Source: Pelecanus crispus
Lineage: Eukaryota > Chordata > Aves > Pelecaniformes > Pelecanidae
Assembly (NCBI RefSeq): GCF_030463565.1
Contig: NC_134643.1
Span: 125,656,309-125,720,308 of the forward strand
Direction: 5' to 3'
Length of the DNA stretch: 64,000 bases
The translations under genes and the position numbers were made by a program. Of this stretch, positions 36,401-49,500 are shown piece by piece (position 1 is the stretch's first letter; every line of letters starts with the position of its first letter). The notes under the pieces were generated by a model. That model saw only the letters and a program-made list of their open reading frames with translations. It was not told the DNA's origin and searched no databases.

Positions 36401-39400
36401 GCAACTGAAGCTGTTGTCATTTTAAAAGGAAAATCTTATTAGAGTCCCAGCAACGATAGCAGAATAAAATAAATGGCTTTTGGTGCTTAATCTGTTTGTA
36501 TGTAGGTTCAGGTGTGATTATGTAGTCTGCTATCAGCTTTAATTAAGCTTTCCCTTTGCTCCTGACCTTGGGGCTTAAATATAATTTGTTCTATAGGAAA
36601 GACAGGTGGTATGAGCTCAGTGTTTTAAAGTTCAAATTGATTTAGGTTACATTTAATTTAAATTTCCTTATGGAAGCATCTAATTTTACTATTACTAATG
36701 TTGGAGCAATTGCACAGAGGTGAAGAAGCTGGTACAGAGCAGAGCCTTACAGCTGTCTAATGCTTTTCTTCACGAACAAAAGTACCCCTGCCTTGTGCTT
36801 TTGGAATAATGTTATTTAAATCCAACAGAGTCCCAAGGAGCTCCCACTTTTCTGCGAGTCTCTGGCAGAGACAGACAGGAGGTGACACAGCCAGACATCA
36901 GGCATCAGCACACTGGTGTGCAAAGGCACGGATGGGCTCCAGGTCTGCAAAGGCACGGATGGGCTCCAGCAGACCTGTCCCCACCTGGGAACAGAGGCGA
37001 GGTCCTTAATGCTACCAGCCTGCTTATCCTCTCCAGTCTAACAGGAGCTCTTTTCTTGGCATGGGAGCGATGTGAGCACCCTGGGAGGGCTGGGAGCAGC
37101 AGCCCTTGGTAAGGCAGGCATGATGGGTGCCATAGGCAGGACAGCTGTTCGATTTCAAGCCTCTGGACTGAGCCTTATCCGTCAGAGCTGAGATCTCCGT
37201 CCTTAAGGCTCTGAGATGTTTGGGAATGGTGTGCACCGGGACCTGTCTTGGACACAAGGGAGCCCCTGGTCCCATTTTTCTGGCTTTAAAGAAACAGGGT
37301 GGTGGCCACACCAGGAAGGGGCACAGCAGTAGCTCAGCATGGGGCTGCAGCGTGGGAACCTCAGCATGAGAGGGGCTGGGAGATGCCAGAGATGCTGCCA
37401 GCAGAGATGAAGGGAAGGATACATTCTCTAGGATCCAGACGCAGCCTCACTGAGTTTCTGCAACCTCAAAAGCCTCTGAAAATCAAGGGCAGGACAGGAC
37501 ACGAAGAAAAGATGTAGCCTGTAATGGGGTGGGAGGAAAGAGGATTTTCAAGCTCTCCGTGAACCTGGTGTGCTTCTTTTACGGAAAAGCTGCAGGATTG
37601 TCCATAGCCAGGCTCTAGCTGGTGGAAGTTCTACCATAATACATGTTTCAATGTGTGCTTGGTATTTCCAAGCCCCTGGTTGCAATGCTGACTTCCCTCC
37701 CCACACCACCCAAGGCCTCCATTGCACTACAAATAACACTGAAACCACTGCCTTCTCTATTAACATGTTGAATTTTGTTATCCCACTAGGACTGGAACTG
37801 TTAAAGAAAGCATACTGGAAAAACTTTAAGTGCAAAGATGTAACAAATTAACCTGAGAAGGATATTACTGTGTGTTAGTTTTGATGACAAGTTTCCTCAG
37901 TGACTGCATTTCTCAGGGTTTTTCACCTTGTTTTCCCATTGTGTTGTGGATTTCTCTACTATCTCATGATTATGTGATGTCCTTTTATGAAACACCTATC
38001 TTACTTGCTTTCAGTTAAATGAATCCAAAGGTTTGAACTGTGAGGGGGTTTTTTATGCTTTCTGACAGACTCAGAGAATGAAAACTTGGCAGTTTCAGTG
38101 TAAAACCAGTAACTTTCACAATTTATCTCAAAGCGATTTTTTTTGTTTCAGTTATCTGAGAAATTGGTTTTGGCATTACTCTTCCATGGGCGAGGTAGAG
38201 ATCAGTTTCTTTCACACTTGGTTCCAGAGATTTCAAAATCTTCTACATGTATGTATTTCCTCCCCCCAAAAAAGTCACTGGCTAGAAATTCTGTGTGTTT
38301 GTTTCTTGTCGAGCAGCATCAGAACAAATACCTGCAGCAGCAGCCTTCCTCCTGACAAGCACATTGCAGAGAGATGAGTCTTCATTTTAATCCCAAATGA
38401 TTCTCCAACAGGCAGGAAAGCGGCCCCCTCTTGCTGAGGCTGTTTCTGACCAGCTCCGTGCCCAGGGTCATCGCTGGCAGTTGTCCCCTTGCCTACTGTT
38501 GGGCCTGAAAGTACCAAACACCTTCAGCAAGGTGCCTGAGAGGGGGAAAATCATTCACCTTGGAGGGCAGAGGTGCTTAAAGCAGAGCCAGGAGGAGGTT
38601 GCTGCTGGGTGGGGAGCTGGCGAACCAAATGCTGCCATGCTGAAGACCTGCTGGAAAGCTTACAGGGCCCTTGTCAACCCTGAGATAGTTACAGATACCC
38701 CTTGTGTTAATTCTAGCACCTTCCTGCCCTGAAATCCTGAAACAAAGGAGCATAACATTCATTGTGAAAAAAGGAGGAAGAGTTCAGGAAGTATAAAAAA
38801 ACCCCAGGGAAGTGCACTGTATGACCCCCCAGCAGTGTTAGCGGTCTGTGCTTCACTGGTGCACTTCCTACGGAGGCATTTTCTTTCTGGGGGGTTGGTG
38901 AGGTTCCCCCTGGGAGGCTCAGGCAAGCCCAGAGAAAATTAATAGTGAAAAGCACTCTCTTTTCTCTGCTGGAATGCCTCATAGTTGACTGCAAGAGCCC
39001 ATTAAGCAACTGCTGTCACCTAAAATAACCTAACTAACACTAAAACTATGAACAGGCTGTCCAAACTGTGTGCTTATTTTTCTTTTTACTTTTCCTTTCT
39101 TTTAAAAGAGACCTCCCTTCTCTGGGAGAGCTTTTCAGCCTACTCAGGAGAATGATGTGCTGGAGGAGTTTGCCTTTCCAGGTGCCCCCTTTATCCCACC
39201 TCTTTGCTGTTGATGTCTTCAGAAAAAAAAAGACAGCCCCCCCCCCCAACAACCCAAGCCTAACCAACCAAAAAAACCCTCTTCATACATACCTGGCTGT
39301 GCAGGCAAAGGGTATTGGGCATCAAAGTCTGAAGACATTTACCCCTAATTACTTAATGCAAGGAATCAGGTAGAGACCTATTGGCATTCAGCCACCTGCA

Positions 39401-42400
39401 AGCCAGGGATGGGTATCATCCCCTCAGCTGCCTGGGAAAGTGGGAAACCCGGTCGTACAAAGCTCCTCTGGACTCTCCGTTTGTCCCAAAGAGTAGCCCA
39501 GGGTTGCTTTTGTTTGTTTTTCAACTATGTTATTTGACATAATAATATCTCACCTTGGTTGTATCTCCTAATTCCTCTTAGCTATGGTAACACTGCTATG
39601 GAGCTCACCTGGTTAAAAAAATATTCAACCAAAAGAAAACTTTTAAACAGTCAAAAATTCTTTGGTACTGAATAGGAAAAGCAAGCTCCAACCTAAAAAC
39701 AAGGAGAGGGAAAAACTGTACTGAGTTTAACATAATTGAGTTAATCAGACAATTTAAGTGAAACAGTAATGGAATAAAGAAGGATAAAAGGGTTCTTAGA
39801 AAAGGCAGGAGTGAGGGAGTTGCTAACTCATTTGAGACAAAAGGGAGAGTTAATTACTATCTGTGAATCATTAAAGGGTTAGCTGAGGTTGGGGCATGGG
39901 GAAAAGTATAATGTGAAAAAGAACGAGTCTCTCTAAGGAGTTATGATTTTTAGTAGGCAGAAGACAGGGAAGATCTTTAGCTTTTAAATTCATCTTTTGA
40001 AGTGAAGTCTCCTATCACCCTCAGGACTCGGAGTCACAGTTCTCTGCAAGGTGTGCTTGCTTGATACCTAGATGTTCCAGTACTTTAGGGAGTGTCTCTT
40101 GAGATTGCATGCTGGTGCCAACTGGTTTTTTTCACTTACATTAGTATTTTCCAAGAGGGCGTTTGGTGCAATGGGGGAAGCATATCACATGCCTGGATGC
40201 AGACTTACAGGATCCATGGATTTCGATGGTTCTGTTGCAGGCAAGTGTTTAAAACTATGCTGGTAGAGACACATCAGCACATTTTCTCTTATCTTGGTTC
40301 TACAAACCTGAGGGGACTTGACTGCTCCCAGCTGTATTGATCTGAGAAAAGAGCCTCCAAAATCTTGACTAGATGAGAGCGGGGCAGGCATTTCCTTAAA
40401 GCTTGTGTTACATGTTTAACTAGCTCTACCACTCCAGTGCTGTTTGGAAAATTAAAAGCCAATAACCTGCAAGCCAAGGGGACTGTACACGTTTACAGTT
40501 ACACGTGCTGAAGAGCTGGCTGGATCCAGGGTGCGGAGCCAGGCACCCTGCAGGTCTGAGCCTCCATATGCTAAGCAACAGCCTGGTTCTACTCTGATTT
40601 TAACCAGCAGAAAACTTGCCATGAATTTCTTTGCATATGGGGCCCCCAAAGGCATCTTCACTTCATAAGGAGGATGAATATTACCAGGCATATTGAATAC
40701 AGAAGAGAAGGAAGTCTTGTTAAGTCAAGGACAATTGGCACTTTCCACATTGTCAGCGACATGTAGATTTAGGGAGATATTGGAATATTTTTGCTATCAG
40801 CAGGTCACCAGGAGGTTAAAATGTCAGTATTTCCTCCCTCCACCTCATGCTCGTTCTTGTCTGTCACTGAAGGCAAGTTTTGGCGGGGAGCACTGCCATG
40901 GGACCCGCCATTCCTGTGCCTGAGGGCAGCCAAGAACCATGGGAACAAATGGGTCGAGCCTCATTTTTGCCCAAAAGGTTTCTGCCTTTTTTCAGAGGAC
41001 AACAAGGAAGCTTGAATGGAAGATGAAAGTGGCCTGAGACTCAAAGTCCCGAACGCTACTGAGAAAACCAGTTTTTATTTGTAAATGCAGTACTAATGCC
41101 TCACTCAGCTCAAGCTGAGCACACTGCAATGACTCTTGTGGGAATCAAAAAGAACTGGATTGCCCAAAAATTAAATCTCCAGTAACAGTTTAGTTTTCTG
41201 TGGAGTTTTTCAATGGGAAATAGTAAAAGAAATTTCTTACTGTATGTTTAAATTAGGTTTGTATTAGCAAAATATTTCTATATGGGGGGAAAAAAAAAGC
41301 AAATGAATAATTTAATCTTTTTTCAACACATAGTTTTTTCATTCTATTTGAAAATATTTAACAGGTAATTCTTAATTTTTGATTTTTTTTTTTTTTTACA
41401 GAGGCAAAAGGTTGGGGGTTTTTTTGTTTGTTTTCTGGTTTGGGTTTTAGTTTTGTTTTTTAATGTGCTTTATCACCATATTGGCCAAATAGGCAGACTA
41501 GATGGGAAATGGCTCCTTATGTGAGTGACATCTCAGCACTTCCCTGTAGGTCTATAAGAAGTACATACCTCAAGGATGCCTTCATTTAGCTTCTTCTGTA
41601 GGAATTTCCAGGACTTCAGCACTTGGGCTTGACAGAGCTAAGGATGAAAGTGCAATTGGATTCATTTCAAGACACTTAAGTACTTTGCTAAGTTAGTGTC
41701 CTTATAACAACATAACTACATTAGTAATAGTAATGAAACAGTTATATATAACTGCATTTTTCTATTTTAAAACAACTTGAACTGAGCATGGTGCAGAAAT
41801 GTTTGCATTAGCAGTGCCCACACTGTCACCAGCCAGGGAAATGGCAGGAGTTTCTCAGCCTGCTCCAGCTTACCGAGGTTTATTGCTTTCAGACCCTGGT
41901 CAGTATTTCCAGCCAGCACTGAACAGCGTGTTTGTATTATCACTAATCTGGGATGCTCTGCACCATGTTCTCTTGGTCAGGGCACGCAAAGGTAGCCAGA
42001 AAACACACAAGGAGGCACTTAGGCGGCTCAAATGTTGTGTTAAACCCACCAACTGTAGTATTCAATCATTTATGCTTTGTATAAAACAAGCAATATTACT
42101 TCTCATGTAATCAAAAGATGCAACAAAGTAATATGAGCTGACAGCTCCCCCATAAAAAGAATTTTTCCTCTAAAGAAAGGCGTGTTGGTCTTAGACCTGG
42201 AATAACTTTTTCCTCCCCTTTCTCCTATTATGGCAAAAGCTGGTTTTTTTTCCCCAGTCCTTACATAAGCAACTAATTTCTGTGAGTGCTCCCAAATGGA
42301 CTAAAGATCCATTCCTAGGGAGTAAGTAAAGTAACATCAACACATTTCTTCTGATCCAAAATATACTGAAGCTGAACGAAAGCCTCCCGTGGCAGATGAA

Positions 42401-42644
42401 GCGAATGCAGAGAGTCTCGGGTCAGTTTGATTCAGAGCACTCAGGACTTGCGCCGTTCTGGCTCTCTGCCCCATGGTAGCAAAAAAGCTATGGGTAAGTG
42501 AACCCCAATTTTTTTCCCAAAGGTATGACCCCCACTTTCCTTTTCTGCCCAAGGTACAAGAAGACATTGTTCAGAATACAGTATTGACATGGCTATTATA
42601 CTCAGGAAAACCAAGTACAGCAGAAGGCGATGGAAGCAGACGTC
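33496..42644. other. Intergenic DNA between the last CR1 and the DSCAM 3' end
   Basis: About 9.1 kb without a recognisable gene. It has a 27-base tandem duplication (36919-36969), GC-rich patches (36840-37540, 38400-38960), T15 at 41383-41397 followed by TTTG/GGTTTT-rich sequence, and a run C11 at 39237-39247. The ORFs at 41799-42110 (103 residues) and 38397-38732 (111 residues) resemble nothing I know. Confidence 0.55.
36919..36969. repeat. 27-base tandem duplication
   Basis: TGCAAAGGCACGGATGGGCT plus CCAG occurs at 36919-36942 and again, identical, at 36946-36969, separated by GTC. The perfect identity suggests a recent event. Confidence 0.95.
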
Positions 42645-43266
42645 ACAGATAAAGGCAGAAGACCCTTTTATTTCGCATAGACAAAATGCAAAGAGTGTCT
42701 CATTAAATTAATATTAAAAAAAAAAAACCAAATCAATCCCCTCACTCCACTGACATCACTCATCCTAATTAACAACAAAAAAAGAACAATCAAGGACCCA
42801 TTTTCTAACTTAAAAAAAAAGTGCAAACATGACAAAAGACTTTTTGTTTTTCCAAATCAATGTTCCCGTTGAATTCACAAATAGGGTGGGTTTTTTTTTT
42901 TTTGTGATTTTTTTTTTTCCCTTTTAAATCTTGTCTGATGGAACTTCCAGTTAAAATGTTTTAGTTAAGTCTCCATGCACTTCGTAGAAAATCAGTAAAA
43001 ACACAAACGCCTGTGAAGATCAGAAAACTGGACTCTTTTACCCAAAAATTCAGAAGTCCAGTCAGATGAAGCTCACACTCAGACAGAAAAAAAGCAAGAG
43101 AGTCTTTGCACTGTCTGTCGTTCATATTATTTTTTTTTTGTCAAATATTTTGGCAATCTTCTTCTTTAATTATAAATATTGGAATTCAATAAAAAAAGGT
43201 AGCTTTCATTGGATTTTTTTTTTCAGTGTAAATATTTACAGCCACTGTCCAGCCATGCTCTTTTTG
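42645..43266 (-). other. DSCAM: DSCAM 3' UTR (probable extent)
   Basis: Sequence after the DSCAM stop, read on the - strand, to just beyond the first AATAAA at 42667-42672. It has A-rich tracts in the mRNA sense opposite T13 at 42891-42903 and T11 at 42908-42918, and a U tract opposite the A run at 42717-42727. An ATTAAA variant lies only about 100 bases after the stop (42163 + 1000, i.e. near 43164) and is less likely to be the main site. Longer isoforms ending further left cannot be excluded. Confidence 0.55.
42667..42672 (-). terminator. DSCAM: Candidate DSCAM polyadenylation signal AATAAA
   Basis: TTTATT on the + strand gives AATAAA in the DSCAM sense about 595 bases after the stop, followed by a T/G-containing stretch (TCTTCTGCC, then CTGTGACGTCTGC). 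It is the first canonical hexamer after the stop. Confidence 0.6.
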
Positions 43267-45439
<2,173 letters not shown>

Positions 45440-46510
45440 CTGCTGCGGGGGGTAAAGTACGTCAGGATACGGACACACGGACTGGCAGGCGCAGGCAGGC
45501 GCCGACTGACTCCACTTAACTACAGGCATCGAGCTGAGCTGCCTGCGGGTACATCCCTGCTGCCCAGCAGCTGCGCTGCTCCCTTTGCACCCCGACCCCG
45601 ATACCCTGGCCACCCATGCTGCACCCCAGTTATTTTCCTTCTGGGTTCCCTTCTGGACTGAGTCCTTCCAAAACTCAGTTGTGGGGGGCAGTTTGCTCCA
45701 AAGACCGTTCCCCGTGGGCTGCAGGGAGGAGACAGCCTGGATGGGAAACGCTCGTATCGCTCGCTCCCTGCGGCTGTACCTTTTGCAGCATCGCAGTATC
45801 CTAAATAAGGAGCCTTATCGCTACCCACTCCTCCCCAGTGGGGGAGAGAGACAAGAGTGTAGGAGTGAGTGATGCTGCCCCCGCGTACCTGTCTCTGCCC
45901 GCTAACGAAGGCAGCGAGGGCCTTCGTTTGGCTGCCGCAGGCGTGGGTTATCACCGTCAGGGCCCCAGCGAAGGCAGGCAGCAAAGCACACCTCTGAGAT
46001 GGCAATAGTAGGCGTGAAAACTTTGTGACTAACTGTAATACCAAGGTAATACCTTCCCTCTTGTCAGGGATGTTTAGAGACTGCTGGGGTCAGAAAGCAG
46101 GGTTTCTCTCGCGTTCCCATGCTTGCCCTCCATGCGACGGAGGGGTCCCTCAGCCCCAGCAGAAGAGGACCAATTTTCTACACAGAACCCCCATCCCTAT
46201 TTCCCACAACAACAGGCCTCTTCCCAAAGATACCTGTTGCCCTAACACTGGCTGTGACGGGCTGCTGCCAAGCGGCACAATGCCCGCTGCTTTATTAAGA
46301 CCAGCCAGGTCATTTCACACATATTCCGTCTCACTACTGCATTTTCTGTTTTATGGTCGCCTTTCTGGGAAGGAGCTGGTGCGGAGCAGAAGCTGGAGCA
46401 TGGCTCATTGGCAGTCCCCCATGGTCACCTCGGAGAGATGCTTCTGTGTCTTAACACATCGCTACTTCTTGAGGGCGATGGATATGCACGCATTATAAAA
46501 AAGATGAGTG
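45440..46510. other. GC-rich patch in the last DSCAM intron
   Basis: About 1 kb richer in G+C and CpG than the flanks (for example GGCGCAGGCAGGCGCCGACT, CCCCGACCCCGATACCC, CGTATCGCTCGCTCCCTGCG). ORFs of 174 residues (- strand, 45520-46044) and 157 residues (+ strand, 46025-46498) overlap head to head but show no domain or splice context. It may be regulatory or just compositional. Confidence 0.5.
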
Positions 46511-49500
46511 CTGAGCCTTACAGAGATGAAGGTTGGTTTTCAAGCTGCTGTCTAGACATTTCTCACGTGTATTTAAGAGCTTCAGGCTATGTAAAAAAGA
46601 CCTTTTTTTCCCCTCCCTAAATCTACATAAGAAATCACAGTCAATAATCTGTATAAACAATATGCATTTTACTGTAATTTTCTAAATGTCTGGGGGCAAA
46701 GTTCCAACAGGATTGCAGTACTGAGAAACCAGAGAGTGTAACTTGTTCTCCAATGCTGGATACACAATGCACAATGTATGACACGGCTTACACAGAGCAC
46801 TCATTATTTGATATGATGTACACATTTTCCTATCATAAGCAGTGCCAGTGCTCCTTCTTAGCTGTAAGAAGCATCTTTCCCTGCAACTGCTTATAAAACA
46901 AAGCAGATTATTAAAATCATTGGAAAAGAAAAATTTTGGGAATGGAACTTTTCTTCTTTGGTAGGATTGAAATGGTCTCACAGGATGCAAAAAGTCATTT
47001 ATAGAAACTAATGTGTTTCTGACTTAAAAACAGTCTTTGAACTATAACCACAGGGGTTCACTTTTGACATTCCTACATCAATTCTGAAGGTATTTTTGAG
47101 AAGATTAAAAGCCTCTTGCCATATCTATGGAGTTACTTGGAAAGACTTTGGTTCTCATCCTTCTGGAGACAACAGTGTAGCCATTTTTTTGGTTTCTTGC
47201 TATTCAGATGAGTGATTTTTGGTTTTAGTCAAAGCATTGTGAAGTTTCAGGATGGTTCATTGCCTTTGATGCTCTAATTACCTCTTTTCAGTGGCGTGTG
47301 TGCCTTATTAGTAATGAAAGCATACCTTTCAAGTGCATGAGCACTGCAAATGAGCATGTTTAATAATTCATGCATTTTGGCTTTATTAGTACAAAAGACA
47401 TTCTAAAACTATATTTTGCTGATGCATTTTTTAAAAAGGGAAATTTGCTGTATTTATAAACACCGAGTTTATACACAAATCATAAACATTCAGTCAAATC
47501 TGAATGCGGCAATTTAAGCCAGAGCTACCTCAGTCTTATTTTTTTCTGAGTGGCTAACACTCTAATGAATTATTTAGTGTAGTACATTTACGAAAATGTT
47601 AGCTTCAATAAATATTTGTAAACAAATGTTAAAAGTCACTTCCTATGACATTTACCATACACAACACATTCTACCAAAAAGGGAGCATTTTCTGAGGTCA
47701 TGTGGCACTGGGCAAAAAAATATTTACCTTTATTTCACTACAGCTAAGATGATATAAAAAGTTTTGCAAAAACAATAGATATTTTTATCCTCCTTCTGGA
47801 GATCAGCTTTGGGTATGGGAAGGTTTGGGATGAATCTGGCAGGCTACATGGAGGAAAAAATACCGCTGCTCAAATTTTCTGGGATTTTATTCAAGACAGC
47901 TATCTTGTTTGCAGAACTAAACCAAGCTGAGATGCACTCCTTTCTCCCTGAAGATTTACTTTATACCTCTTTCAAATGCCAGAGAGCTTACATGTATTTT
48001 TGCTTTCATCTGCTCCAGAAAATCTATGGATTTGTGCTATATTCAACACAAAGATCATCACAGACTGCAAAAAAGATGCTCTTACCAAGTTGTCACGATA
48101 GCTATATGCATTTTCTCATGAATCATAACTTCTACTAAAGCAAAAGCAATTTGTCTTCACAACACTCCCAACACAGACACCCTCGGCAATGATGACTGCC
48201 TGATGATTTTCAAGCTTTGATTGCCATTTGAAGGAAATTCCATGCTATTTGAAAGATTATTTTAGAGACGTTTATAAAGTAGGGTTGGTGACTATGACAG
48301 GATATTTTATTTAACAAAGGTAAGAATAAGTCTGGGTGAATGGGGCATCCACACAGCTTGCTTCAACAGGCAAGTAGGTAAAAAAAGCTCTTAAAGACCT
48401 TTCTGACATGATCTCACGGGATCAGAGATCATGCCAGAACTGAATCCGTACAGCTCTGTTAGCACAGGTTAGGTGCCTTGCTGATGTCATTACGTTGATT
48501 GGGACCTGAGTGTACAACTCTTCATGACATTGTGGAGTGCTGGGGGTGTACCAGCACTGGCAAAGATGAAGTGCCACTGTGTTGGGCATCTCTTGGCTTG
48601 TCCTGAATTTGGAAGGGGAAGCACTGATGGGATATTGTGTTTTCCTTTGAAAGGAAGCAAGGAAGACAGAGCTACTGACAGCTAGCTTTCAAGGTCAGGT
48701 TTATGCTGATTAAAAAGTTTAGTGTGGTTTTCCAGCTCACTAGCACAGTAAATAAATCAGTGAAGCCTTTGCCGGTACTCACAGGCTGATTTTCAGAAAA
48801 AGGACTGCCTATAGGAAAAGCTTATATTAGAAATGAGGAAACGGTGGAGTGTGTGCAAGGCCAAGGTGAGAGGTTCGGTAAAAAAAGAGCACAAGCAATG
48901 TTCAGAGGTCTTTGTCACTTCAAACACTGACACACCATCAAAAGCTAGCAGGCAAAGCTTTCTTAGCTGCAGCTTGAGCTGAAGCCCGACTGATAGCAGC
49001 AATAACATTTCTTACAATTGCTGCTGTCAGTGTTTGAAACCAGCTGGTGCTCCCTCACTGTCCATCTTCTGTCTGTGTATCCTGCACTGAACCCGCAGAA
49101 GAGCCTGCACCACGTTGCAATCATTCCCACACCAACAGGCTAAGAATCAGACCTGCAGGGCTCACAGCACACAGATATAAATACACTTAATGAGCGATAA
49201 AGCCAACTCTTTCATTACCTTGATCGCGTGTCCTGCTCAGCCAAGCAGAAGGGTAAAAAGCCTCAGTCCTGCACCTCCTTGCTTGGCTGACACAGGTCTC
49301 AGCCTGGTGGTGCCTCAGTGAAGAGCTCAGCACCGGCTCTGCTCTCCTGGCTTGTTAGCCGGGAAAAGGGACGGGCTGCAAAGGGAAGCAAGGGGAACCT
49401 TTCCAGATGCAGAGTCATTCCTGCCCCGAAGCGGTGGATCGGTGCAGGGAGCAGCTGCTCCCAGCATCCAGCTGAACTTTGTGGTGCCTCCCTTGATGCA

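Noticed and set aside
41383..41402. T15 followed by ACAG, a perfect-looking + strand splice acceptor
   Set aside because: No open frame or matching donor follows; T-runs are common here.
45520..46044. 174-residue - strand ORF
   Set aside because: It lies in GC-rich DNA where stops are rare, has an opposing overlapping ORF nearby, and shows no domain, signal or splice context.
46025..46498. 157-residue + strand ORF
   Set aside because: Same GC-rich patch; no recognisable protein family and no gene structure around it.
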